From: an uncultured Porphyromonadaceae bacterium
GTDB taxonomy: Bacteria; Bacteroidota; Bacteroidia; Bacteroidales; Muribaculaceae
DNA length: 64,000 nt
NCBI GenBank assembly: GCA_902493335.1
Contig: CABUPJ010000001.1
Span: 36,971-100,970, forward strand
Direction: 5' to 3'
Shown: positions 7,324 through 14,914 of the stretch, in pieces
How positions within the stretch are numbered: position 1 is the stretch's first letter
How the letters are laid out: every line of letters begins with the position of its first letter
Made by a program: the position numbers and the translations under genes
The notes under the pieces: generated by a model
The model's input: the letters and a program-made list of their open reading frames with translations, nothing else
Databases searched by the model: none
Told to the model about the DNA's origin: nothing

Positions 7324-7716
7324 ATGCCAGTAATTATGGACAGATTAATCAAACGAGAGCCCAGTGAAGAAGATTTAAAAATAATTAATGCAATCAGCAG
7401 AGAAGATCTTTTATCCGTAGAAGATGAGGTTGAACTTGTGAAACAAATTCGACAAGGGGAAGGCAATGTCGATGCCGCCAAAGAAAAGCTTATGCACATT
7501 AATCAGAGATTCGTGCGCTTGGTGGCAAGGCAATATATTTCAGAGAAATATAGCATTAATGATCTCATTGCCGAAGGGAATATCGGTCTGGAACATGCAA
7601 TATATCACTTCGACGAAACAAAAGGATTCAAATTCATCTCGTATGCTGTCTGGTGGATTCGACAAAGCATCCAAAATGCAATTCTCTGTAATGGTGAACA
7701 GTCGCAAATTGAATGA
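7324..7716 (+). CDS. truncated sigma-70 (RpoD-like) protein, region 1.2-2 only
   Basis: A 130-residue protein resembling the N-terminal half of the primary sigma factor. Residues about 25-45 match region 1.2, residues 55-120 match region 2, including the FDETKGFKFISYAVWWIRQSI type core at about 96-116 that binds the polymerase clamp and melts the -10 element. It ends after NGEQSQIE, just where region 3 should begin; regions 3 and 4 are absent and no continuation is visible in the other frames before the next gene. A second ATG at codon 5 is possible. It may be a decayed sigma gene or a functional short sigma fragment; the intact region 2 favours keeping it as a coding gene. Confidence 0.65.
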   Translation: MPVIMDRLIKREPSEEDLKIINAISREDLLSVEDEVELVKQIRQGEGNVDAAKEKLMHINQRFVRLVARQYISEKYSINDLIAEGNIGLEHAIYHFDETKGFKFISYAVWWIRQSIQNAILCNGEQSQIE

Positions 7717-7826
7717 ACTATCAAACCGATGGCTATACATTAAAAAAGTACTTCTGTTTGGATACAACAAAAAAACTCGAATAAATCCAAATCAATACAC
7801 AACACTCTCTTTTTTATCAAAGACAT

Positions 7827-8723
7827 ATGAATTCAGAAGAAAATAAAAATTACGCAGAATACAAAGAGAATGTAATCGCCCATCTTGTCAAAATTAAAAC
7901 TTGGGAAGACGACGGCGTATATAAATATAGAGGTAAATACATTTCCAAAAATCACATCCTTCCTCTATTCAATAAAGAAAACTCTCAAGTAAAACGGGCA
8001 GATGCAATTAGACAATATCTTGGTTTTGATTGCACACCATATTTCCCAAAAGGATTTATTGGATTGCATCAATACGCCCATCATTTAAACTCTTCACAAA
8101 CGTTTTGCATGATGTTCTTTTCGAAACTCATGTATAACAATCATTATGCAACTAAATTAATGGTTGAGTTTTTAAAAAAAGTATTTCTTATTGATATTCA
8201 TGAGGGGGCAGAATGCAATTTTGAATATAAAGAAGACGACGATAATAATAATCATCAGCGGTACAGATTTAAAGTACTCGATGAGCAAGAATATGAAGGC
8301 ACATCATTCGATTTTCATATTCGCGATAGGAATATTGAGATTTTTTTTGAAATCAAATTCACAGAAGATGGATTTGGAAAAGCCAAAAAAGATGATTCAG
8401 GACGTCACGAATGCAAAGCAGAACAATATCTAAAACTGCTTCCACAACCATTAAAGAACAATGTAACGACGGATGACATACTACATTATTATCAAATATT
8501 CCGTAATATCATTCGTGCAGAAAACGAAGACAAATACGTTATCTTTATAACGGATGCGAATAATCCATCTACAAACAAAGATAAACATGAATTTTTGGAA
8601 AAGTTCGGCAAATATTTGGATTCAAAGCATATAATATTTGAGACATGGCAGAATCTTGCTGAAACATATCAACATTTTGAAGAACTCCCGTTCCAATTAA
8701 AAGCAATATCAAAGCATACCTGA
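7827..8723 (+). CDS. PGN_0703-type putative restriction endonuclease
   Basis: A 298-residue protein of the PGN_0703-like putative restriction endonuclease type seen in Bacteroidota. The nuclease centre is read as Asp162 in TSFDFHIR and Glu175-x-Lys177 in FFEIKFTEDGFG, which fits a PD-(D/E)XK fold. A later QIFRNIIRAENEDKYVIFI stretch is also typical of this type. No methylase gene lies beside it, so it is not an ordinary restriction-modification pair. It starts 110 nt after the truncated sigma gene, in the same direction, and is AT-rich. Whether it cuts modified or foreign DNA cannot be told from the sequence. Confidence 0.7.
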   Translation: MNSEENKNYAEYKENVIAHLVKIKTWEDDGVYKYRGKYISKNHILPLFNKENSQVKRADAIRQYLGFDCTPYFPKGFIGLHQYAHHLNSSQTFCMMFFSKLMYNNHYATKLMVEFLKKVFLIDIHEGAECNFEYKEDDDNNNHQRYRFKVLDEQEYEGTSFDFHIRDRNIEIFFEIKFTEDGFGKAKKDDSGRHECKAEQYLKLLPQPLKNNVTTDDILHYYQIFRNIIRAENEDKYVIFITDANNPSTNKDKHEFLEKFGKYLDSKHIIFETWQNLAETYQHFEELPFQLKAISKHT

Positions 8724-8789
8724 CAAGTTGCGTTGTTAATCGTTTAAACCTAACAGACTAATCTGAGGTGATAAATTATCGCGGCGCGT

Positions 8790-8833
8790 GCTACAATTTC
8801 AGACTAAGCGATTAGCCTGAAATCATATAATAA
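8790..8833 (+). repeat. imperfect direct repeat, right copy
   Basis: Right partner of the repeat at 6918-6964; the identical 17-bp core is 8817-8833. The hairpin half-sites GACTAA and TTAGCC here are separated by 4 nt rather than 7. The AT-rich accessory region ends just after this copy. Confidence 0.6.
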
Positions 8834-8836
8834 TGG

Positions 8837-8868
8837 CTGTGCCAAATTTGACACAGTTTTCTGTTTTT
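8837..8868 (+). terminator. probable terminator of the endonuclease gene
   Basis: CTGTGCCAAA is followed at once by TTTGACACAG, a near-perfect palindrome with one mismatch, then TTTT and a second T-run. Both module ends thus show the order repeat copy, then terminator. Confidence 0.55.
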
Positions 8869-8890
8869 AGTTTGCTCTACAAAATTCTAT

Positions 8891-9583
8891 TCAGGCAAGA
8901 ATTTCATCGACAAGTGCGGCTGTATGTATTTTCACCGTGTCGAGCACAGGCACGGGCGAATTACCGTCGTTAAGCAGCAGTGGCAGTTCGGTGCAGCCGA
9001 GGATAGCGGCCTCGATGCGGCCGTCGTCTTTCATGCGCTTTAGAATATTCTGATATTCGAGCAGTGTTTCCTGCTTCACGACGCCATATTCGAGCTCGGA
9101 TGTAATGGTGCGGTCTATGTAACAGCGCTCGTCTTCATCGGGCACAATTATATCTATGCCGCTGTCTATAAACGGCGTCTTGTAGAAATCCCGTTCCATA
9201 GTAAAGCGGGTGCCAAGCAGAGCGATCCTGCGCAGACCGTGCGTCATGGCATAGTCACGCGTAGCGGTGATGATGCTGACGAGCGGCAGCGGCGACAACT
9301 GCTCAAGGCGGTCATAAACAATGTGTGCTGTATTTGCCGTGAGCGCAGCAAAGTCGGCGCCGGCCTGTCTGAGATTCTCTATGGCTGTCAGCAAATAGGC
9401 CGTGACTTCGTCCATTTTACCCGCGTCTATGAGCCGGAGCACTTCAAAAACGTTGACGCTTTCTATCGTGAGAGGCGGAAAGAAATCCGGCGATGTGCGT
9501 TCCTGCACACCATAGACTGTGCCGATATAGTATGGCATGGTCGACTGCGGCCCCATGCCTCCAACAAGCCCTAATTTTTTCAT
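8891..9583 (-). CDS. aspartate/glutamate racemase family protein
   Basis: A 230-residue member of the Asp/Glu racemase superfamily. It opens with the typical LGLVGGMGPQST strand-loop. The two catalytic positions are in LTANTAH, where Thr stands at the usual first Cys, and in LGCTELPLLL, where Cys is kept. A Thr/Cys pair is known in the E. coli L-Asp/Glu-specific racemase YgeA, so the enzyme may act from one side only. It could provide D-amino acids for the cell wall or catabolise them; the genomic context gives no further hint. The gene is monocistronic and marks the start of core sequence. Confidence 0.85.
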   Translation of the reverse strand: MKKLGLVGGMGPQSTMPYYIGTVYGVQERTSPDFFPPLTIESVNVFEVLRLIDAGKMDEVTAYLLTAIENLRQAGADFAALTANTAHIVYDRLEQLSPLPLVSIITATRDYAMTHGLRRIALLGTRFTMERDFYKTPFIDSGIDIIVPDEDERCYIDRTITSELEYGVVKQETLLEYQNILKRMKDDGRIEAAILGCTELPLLLNDGNSPVPVLDTVKIHTAALVDEILA

Positions 9584-9689
9584 GATCTTACAAATATGTT
9601 TTGCGTAAAGGTAACGGAAATATTCGACACTGCTGCAATATGCGACAGAAATTTGCGTTTTAAAAATATATTCACTAATAATTAATTTT

Positions 9690-9812
9690 ATGGATATGCC
9701 GGTTTACATTTACCTCGTTCCTGTTGTAGCTGCCATTATCGGCGCCGTCATCGGCGGACGTGCTTACAAAAATTATAATAAGCGTAAGAAGGAAAAACCA
9801 AAAGTAAGTTAA
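9690..9812 (+). CDS. 40-residue small membrane protein
   Basis: A short frame coding for one glycine- and alanine-rich membrane segment (about residues 5-23, with the small-residue spacing AAIIGAVIGG) followed by a strongly basic Lys/Arg-rich tail. That is the layout of a single-span protein with its C-terminus in the cytoplasm. It has a clear ATG after an AT-rich leader and is followed by the promoter of the next gene. Likely a real conserved small protein, though I cannot name a family. Confidence 0.5.
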   Translation: MDMPVYIYLVPVVAAIIGAVIGGRAYKNYNKRKKEKPKVS

Positions 9813-9816
9813 ATGA

Positions 9817-9847
9817 TTTCGTGATATAGCTAAAAACGTTATATTTG
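9817..9847 (+). promoter_or_regulatory. Bacteroidetes-type promoter
   Basis: TATATTTG at 9840-9847 matches TAnnTTTG, with TTTC (9817-9820) 19 bp upstream in place of TTTG. Transcription would begin near 9854, about 40 nt before the ATG at 9894. Confidence 0.6.
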
Positions 9848-9893
9848 CCGCATAAATCACTTGTGCTTAGATACAATCTAAATAAAAACGGTT

Positions 9894-11174
9894 ATGCGGC
9901 GGCTTTCGCTTATATTCTTGATGTCAGCACTCTTTATCTTTGATTCGGAGGGGCGACGATATGTTATCGCTGACTCAATCACTCACCTTCCACTACCCAA
10001 CGCCTCGATATTCAACCGACAGGGTAATACCGTCGGCATAAGCCGGTCTGACGGTCAGACGCCTTTCATCGCTGAATCAGACTATCCGTTTACAATACGC
10101 TATCTCGGTTACTCCGAACGCACCGTATCCTCATCTGCCGGCGATACTATTTTTATGACGGAAAATATCCGGGAATTGCCCGAAGTCGTCGTCGAATCAC
10201 GCAAACATACGCTCTTACATCTATTGGCCTATGTCAGGGAATATTCGACACTGACGAGCTATACCGACACAGTGTTTTTATTCCGCGAAAAGATGGTCGA
10301 CTTCATGCTGCCGTCTTACAAAAAGATGAAATACAAAGGATGGCAGATGCCGAGAGTACTAAGTTCGAAGTCATATTACCGCTACACCAACCTTCAGGGA
10401 CTCGACAGTGTCAGCAACCGCTGCAGCAATCATTTCTCGTGGGCCGACTGGGTCGGCGTGGCGCCTGCGGCCAAAATACCGCAAAGACTCCGCCGGACGG
10501 TGGCGGCGACCGACACTGTCTCCGGACGTTACAGCGCGACCGAAGTATGGAATAGAAACGATGACCGCCTTACTCTCGATGTTGACGTAATGGCCGATAC
10601 AACAAGCCGCAAATGGGTACCCAATCTGTCAAATTTCTTCCGCAACAATGTCGACTTCGAGCGTTTCAGCGTCCGCTTCAACTACGACAATATAGGCGGT
10701 GATTCTATTTCGCCTGTCGATCTCACAGGTTATTCGTTTAATATCGAGTCGAATGGCCGCGGGCACAAGATGTTTATGTTCAATCGCCGCGACGAGCCTT
10801 TTTTCGTAAGCACCTATGCCGAGGCATACATCCTCGACAAAGAATATATCACCGTCAAGGAGGCTAAAAAGTGGGAAAACCGTAAAACCGGCATTGACGA
10901 CATTCCTATTTACGAGCCACCTGAGGCTCCCGAACTTCAAGCGGACATACAGCTACTCGTCGACCGCGTCAACTCTCTTGACCACAATCAGGTCAGACTG
11001 GCACTCACGCCGGACAAGCGTCTTGCCGGACGGCATATAGCCAGACAACATTTCGGTCAGCGTGTACTACAGCTTCTCAAAACGGCAACCGGCATAAGCA
11101 GCATCCAGCATCGCCGTAATCTCAACCGCCGATGGAAGGAATTCCGCGACGATATAAAAAAGAAAAAGAAATGA
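9894..11174 (+). CDS. secreted protein with carboxypeptidase regulatory-like domain
   Basis: A 426-residue protein with an N-terminal signal-like segment (residues 2-17). Residues about 23-90 resemble the carboxypeptidase regulatory-like beta domain common in Bacteroidota envelope proteins: a 'TV-GISRSDG' turn and the 'FTIRYLGYSERTV' strand. The rest is unassigned and ends in a very basic tail (several Arg and Lys, final Lys-Lys-Lys-Lys). No TonB plug or barrel is present, so it is not a SusC-type receptor. It is probably periplasmic or bound to the outer membrane. The gene stands alone between two promoters. Confidence 0.65.
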   Translation: MRRLSLIFLMSALFIFDSEGRRYVIADSITHLPLPNASIFNRQGNTVGISRSDGQTPFIAESDYPFTIRYLGYSERTVSSSAGDTIFMTENIRELPEVVVESRKHTLLHLLAYVREYSTLTSYTDTVFLFREKMVDFMLPSYKKMKYKGWQMPRVLSSKSYYRYTNLQGLDSVSNRCSNHFSWADWVGVAPAAKIPQRLRRTVAATDTVSGRYSATEVWNRNDDRLTLDVDVMADTTSRKWVPNLSNFFRNNVDFERFSVRFNYDNIGGDSISPVDLTGYSFNIESNGRGHKMFMFNRRDEPFFVSTYAEAYILDKEYITVKEAKKWENRKTGIDDIPIYEPPEAPELQADIQLLVDRVNSLDHNQVRLALTPDKRLAGRHIARQHFGQRVLQLLKTATGISSIQHRRNLNRRWKEFRDDIKKKKK

Positions 11175-11190
11175 ACTTTTACCTCTTTTT

Positions 11191-11222
11191 ATTGTAAAAA
11201 TATTACTAATTGATTATCTTTG
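11191..11222 (+). promoter_or_regulatory. Bacteroidetes-type promoter of the toxin-antitoxin pair
   Basis: TATCTTTG at 11215-11222 with ATTG (11191-11194) 20 bp upstream. The -7 box ends only 4 nt before the ATG at 11227, so the message would be leaderless or use a later start. Confidence 0.6.
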
Positions 11223-11226
11223 CGTC

Positions 11227-11592
11227 ATGGCATCTGAAGATAACAAAAACGGAAACGTTAGAACCATAATCGCCACTGCAGAATTTGACATATTCTTTTA
11301 TAATCAACCTATAAAAGTTCAGGAAAAATTCAATTATGTCATCAACATTATGGCATCAGTTTATAACGTATCAACCAAATTTGTCAAACATCTTCAGAAT
11401 ACGGAGCTTTATGAAATGAGAGTATCAATTGGCACAAATGAATATCGCACAGTATTGTTCGCTGCCGATAACATCAATTTCATAGAAGCTACACAAATTG
11501 TCCTTCTTAATGGCTTCTTAAAAAAGTCAAATAAGGATTATAAAAAACAGATTGAGATTGCCATCAAAATTTTAAACGACTTGAAATTATGA
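11227..11592 (+). CDS. higB: RelE/HigB-type toxin
   Basis: A 121-residue toxin of the phage Gp49-like/HigB branch of the RelE/ParE superfamily. The diagnostic part is LYEMRVSIGTNEYRTVLFA followed by a 'VLLNGFLKKSNKDYKKQIEIA' type end, where the conserved Lys residues sit. Such toxins cut mRNA on the ribosome. The gene order, toxin first and antitoxin second with a 4-nt overlap (ATGA), is that of higBA. The first 15 residues look dispensable and an internal start is possible given the near-absent leader. Confidence 0.85.
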   Translation: MASEDNKNGNVRTIIATAEFDIFFYNQPIKVQEKFNYVINIMASVYNVSTKFVKHLQNTELYEMRVSIGTNEYRTVLFAADNINFIEATQIVLLNGFLKKSNKDYKKQIEIAIKILNDLKL

Positions 11593-11909
11593 TAAAATTA
11601 GATCCCGATAAATTAGCGAAATTACCGACTTTTAATGATCGTCTCGATAAGCAATATGGTAAGCATGGAACTGATTCTCGCAACAAATTTGACGAAGAAT
11701 CTCTTGCATGGTTCTATGGCAATATGCTGAAAGAACGCCGCAAGGAACTTAAATTAACCCAAAGACAGTTAGCCGAGAAACTTGGCCGTGAGCAGAGCTA
11801 TATTGCTCGGGTTGAAAACGGCAAAGCTGATATACAGCTATCAAGCTTTTTTAGGATAGCATCAGTATTAGGAATACAGTTTGTGCCCACATTCCTCAAT
11901 ATTCAATAA
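11589..11909 (+). CDS. higA: HigA-type antitoxin with Xre helix-turn-helix
   Basis: A 106-residue antitoxin. Residues about 45-100 form an Xre-type helix-turn-helix: LKERRKELKLTQRQLAEKLG, then REQSYIARVENGKADIQLSS. The N-terminal 40 residues are the likely toxin-binding part. It should neutralise the HigB-type toxin encoded just upstream and repress the shared promoter. It is more AT-rich than the genes around it, which suggests acquisition by transfer. Confidence 0.85.
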   Translation: MIKLDPDKLAKLPTFNDRLDKQYGKHGTDSRNKFDEESLAWFYGNMLKERRKELKLTQRQLAEKLGREQSYIARVENGKADIQLSSFFRIASVLGIQFVPTFLNIQ

Positions 11910-11914
11910 GTATT

Positions 11915-12262
11915 ATGCGTTGTTTTACAAAAGTTATACTTATTGCGGCGGTCGGAGTTTCGGGATTAGTCTGCGCATGTTCGCAGTCGAAACCAACGCC
12001 GCCCGAGAGGTTGCCTGACGATGAGGTCGAAGCCTATCGCGAGGCTATTGCCAAAATTCTGCCGTACGTTACGCTCGATGATTCGGTCTTCGGTCTCTCC
12101 ATCACCAAAGACCAAGCTTTGAAACTCGACGTTTCCGAGAGATATTATGACCGAATGCAACAGGAACTTGATTATACCAACTACATCATCAAAAAGGAAT
12201 ATAACAGCAAAGGCATCAAAATCGACCTGCCGGAAATGCCCCTTCCAACCGAGCTGAAATAA
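11915..12262 (+). CDS. small predicted lipoprotein
   Basis: A 115-residue protein with a signal sequence ending in GLVCACSQSK; a Cys at residue 22 or 24 could be the lipidated one, so it is probably a lipoprotein. The mature part is short, acidic then mixed, with no known domain. It begins 5 nt after higA stops but has a different base composition, so sharing the message is possible but sharing the function is unlikely. Confidence 0.6.
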   Translation: MRCFTKVILIAAVGVSGLVCACSQSKPTPPERLPDDEVEAYREAIAKILPYVTLDDSVFGLSITKDQALKLDVSERYYDRMQQELDYTNYIIKKEYNSKGIKIDLPEMPLPTELK

Positions 12263-12302
12263 AGAACCTATGACGCCATCCGGTTGTTAATAATCAAAAT
12301 GC

Positions 12303-12554
12303 ATGACAACTATGGCTAATGTCTTTATATATGCAGGGTTGATTGTAATGCTCGCAGGAGCTGTATTCGGACTTTTTGTTGCCGTCAAAGGCTATCTGCA
12401 GAGCGACTGGCGCTCTATCGGTAAAATTTCATATTATGCCCGCTTTACACACGGCAGCACATCGCCCGAGATGAAAAGACTCACTCGTATGTGGGGCATT
12501 ATAATGGTTGCAGGTCTTATTTTGACGGGCATCGGCCTCGCTATCGGTTTATAA
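12303..12554 (+). CDS. small two-span membrane protein
   Basis: An 83-residue protein with hydrophobic segments at about residues 7-29 and 64-82 and a hydrophilic loop holding a conserved-looking 'YYARFTHGSTSPEMKRLTRMWG'-like stretch. Translation may begin at the ATG at 12303 or the one at 12312. It converges with the CreD gene, 27 nt apart. The function is unknown. Confidence 0.6.
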   Translation: MTTMANVFIYAGLIVMLAGAVFGLFVAVKGYLQSDWRSIGKISYYARFTHGSTSPEMKRLTRMWGIIMVAGLILTGIGLAIGL

Positions 12555-12581
12555 ATATTTTCAGATTAATTATAGTGCTTA

Positions 12582-13781
12582 TTATTGTTTTATCTGTAGC
12601 GACCCATACATCATTGCAGCCACTGCGCAGAAAAGAATCAGACTGCCGAGAAGCAATGCATAGGTCGACATAGTGAGAAGGATGAAACAACCGGCATAAA
12701 GCACTACCAGTATGAATCCGTTGAAAAGTCCGGCCCGACGTGAACCGAGCATACGCCACATATATCCTGAAATCAGAATTACAGTCATCGCCGAACCTAT
12801 CAGATAAGCCAGTCCGAACGACATGTGCTCTGAGAATGCCAAAAGCAGCGAATAGAACATGATCAGCGCGGCACCTATGAGGAAATAGTTGAGCAACGGT
12901 ATATTACGTTTCAATAATATCTCGGTGAAGAGCACACTAACATATGTCAGAAATATGATGATGAAAGCATATTTGAGCGAACGCACGACCTTTTGATAGC
13001 GCTCAACACCGACAAGAAATTTTGTTCCCACGGCATCCGAATCATCTTCATATGTGATGCCCTCAGGAATCATCCGGTTCTCCCATCGGGCTGTAAATGC
13101 TTTACCCTTTACATTTCGATGAACTGGCAGAGACCCTCCTTTGAACGACGGATTCGCAGCCTCGCCGTCGATTGTGACTGAAGATTCCCGGCCCACCTGT
13201 TTTATGAAAAGCGAAGACGACCCCCTTACATTGAATTCTGTAGAAAAGCCAATCTCATCGGGCATCCCGGCCAGGTCGACGATTGCATAGAGCGAGGTGT
13301 CTGATTTCATCCACTCAAAAGTCTTTTCATTTAATTTGAGTGCCGAAAAATCAGAGACCTGTTTTGTCTCGACACCAATCTGCATGAAAAGTGTGTCACC
13401 ATATACCGAAACATCTTTTTTCATAAACCTACCAGACATCGAGACACGAGCGTCAAAGACCTCTGCTTCATATATGCTTCTGTGCAACAACTTTGATTCG
13501 ACCTCGACATCACAGTCAAACAGCGATGGTTCGACGTAATCCGCGCTGTCGCGATTCGGCAGCACAACCGGTCCTTTTATCATGACCTTGCCGCCCCAGC
13601 CGCGGGCTATTTCATCAGCCACATCTTTGTTGCGTTCGTCTCGTGAGTAAGCCATCAGCCATATAAGCAACGCGCCAAACATAAGTACACCGCACTGAAG
13701 GCCCAGGAGTACAATCTTGACTCCATATGACATGTTTTTTTTACGTGGCGGGAATGGAGGCGGTAAAATATTTTCCATCAT
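12582..13781 (-). CDS. creD: CreD family inner-membrane protein
   Basis: A 399-residue protein of the CreD family. A first membrane segment lies near residues 22-45, followed by a large extracytoplasmic domain (about 50-265) and a bundle of five to six segments to the C-terminus, containing the family stretch 'NYFLIGAALIMFYSLLLAFSEH'. CreD proteins are linked to envelope stability and, in some bacteria, beta-lactam response; a cre two-component system is not visible here. It overlaps the upstream gene by 4 nt, so both come from one message. Confidence 0.85.
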   Translation of the reverse strand: MMENILPPPFPPRKKNMSYGVKIVLLGLQCGVLMFGALLIWLMAYSRDERNKDVADEIARGWGGKVMIKGPVVLPNRDSADYVEPSLFDCDVEVESKLLHRSIYEAEVFDARVSMSGRFMKKDVSVYGDTLFMQIGVETKQVSDFSALKLNEKTFEWMKSDTSLYAIVDLAGMPDEIGFSTEFNVRGSSSLFIKQVGRESSVTIDGEAANPSFKGGSLPVHRNVKGKAFTARWENRMIPEGITYEDDSDAVGTKFLVGVERYQKVVRSLKYAFIIIFLTYVSVLFTEILLKRNIPLLNYFLIGAALIMFYSLLLAFSEHMSFGLAYLIGSAMTVILISGYMWRMLGSRRAGLFNGFILVVLYAGCFILLTMSTYALLLGSLILFCAVAAMMYGSLQIKQ

Positions 13782-14395
13782 TTTTTCAAAACAAGCTCGT
13801 CATCGACCATTTTCAATCTCAATGAAAAATACATTGCCACAGCAATCAGGATGAACAGTGCCAGACTGCCGACGAGCAACGCCATCGATCCAAGCTGTAT
13901 AAGCAAGAATATCAAAAGATATTCCACAAAGATAATCATCGCGGCAAGACGACCGGCTTTTCTGCTGTCCATTACGCCGGTCATGAACCATGATATAAGC
14001 CCTATCGTCATGGCAGACACGATTGTATATGAGAGCCAGAAAGGCATCTTCTCTGTCATTGCCAGCAAAAGCAGGTAAAACACCGTAAGAGCCGCAGCTA
14101 TAAGAATGTATTGAAAATAATTCACTGCTTTTCTGAATGCCACCTCGACAATCATTATCGAGACAAGCGTGATTGCGATTACAGCAAAGCAGAAACCCAT
14201 TGCATGGTCAACAAGATTACAGTCGGACTCCGATAATAATCCGGCATGAAATCTTGACCATGCCATACTATCAAAGCCCATCGCTATAAAAGCCATCAGC
14301 ATCGAGATGCCAATAACAAACAGCGTATGTGTACCAAGCCAGTTCAAGGTATATTTAGGTCTGACGTTTTTTACTTTAGCTTCTTCCATTGTCAT
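13778..14395 (-). CDS. paralogue of the CreD membrane domain only
   Basis: A 205-residue membrane protein that matches the C-terminal bundle of the adjacent CreD: compare 'YILIAAALTVFYLLLLAMTE' with the CreD stretch, then similar 'SYTIVSAMTIGLISW' and a C-terminal run of small and hydrophobic residues. The large periplasmic domain of CreD is missing. An ATGA overlap couples it to creD. It looks like a tandem partial duplication that has kept an open frame, perhaps as a subunit for CreD. Confidence 0.75.
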   Translation of the reverse strand: MTMEEAKVKNVRPKYTLNWLGTHTLFVIGISMLMAFIAMGFDSMAWSRFHAGLLSESDCNLVDHAMGFCFAVIAITLVSIMIVEVAFRKAVNYFQYILIAAALTVFYLLLLAMTEKMPFWLSYTIVSAMTIGLISWFMTGVMDSRKAGRLAAMIIFVEYLLIFLLIQLGSMALLVGSLALFILIAVAMYFSLRLKMVDDELVLKK

Positions 14396-14556
14396 AAGGA
14401 GATTTTAGATTTAAGGACTTAGAACAGCAAACATGCTGTCTCAGGCGCAAATATAATTCTTTTTCCGTTATTCTGATACTTTACGACCGTTTTTTTATCG
14501 GACTTCAACTTTGAGTCGGCGCCGTTTGTTATCTTTTTAAACAAAATTTTATTAAT

Positions 14557-14901
14557 ATGACACGTGAAGAATTAACAGACAATATCGTTGAGCTTGTAAA
14601 GCGCTATATCGCGAATGCCGACAGTTTCGATCCGAATCCCCAGCTGAGAATCGTTCCATCGACAATGTCGATGACTATTGTCAATGGCAGCGACATGCTC
14701 GCCGAGATTGAAGTCTCGGATGAAAATGTCGACGACGAGTCAGGTGTCGACGGCGAACGTTCGGAAGAATATGCCGATTATCAGGCAAGCAGAAACCCCG
14801 ATTTTTATCCTGTAAAAAGCATGATAAAGACCGACGGTGACAGAAAAAATGTCGCCGATGCCAAAGCCATCGAGAGCATTGCAGCAAGTTATATATTCTA
14901 A
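14557..14901 (+). CDS. hypothetical acidic protein
   Basis: A 114-residue soluble protein, acidic in the middle (residues 53-72 with many Asp and Glu), with no recognisable domain. It begins after an AT-rich gap of 160 nt, and msrAB follows 13 nt after its stop, so both probably share a message. Confidence 0.6.
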   Translation: MTREELTDNIVELVKRYIANADSFDPNPQLRIVPSTMSMTIVNGSDMLAEIEVSDENVDDESGVDGERSEEYADYQASRNPDFYPVKSMIKTDGDRKNVADAKAIESIAASYIF

Positions 14902-14914
14902 CCCGCATACAACA

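Noticed and set aside
7466..7846. 126-codon frame overlapping the sigma fragment, as a frameshifted continuation of it
   Set aside because: The translation after the sigma stop does not resemble sigma regions 3 or 4, so a simple frameshift does not restore the protein.
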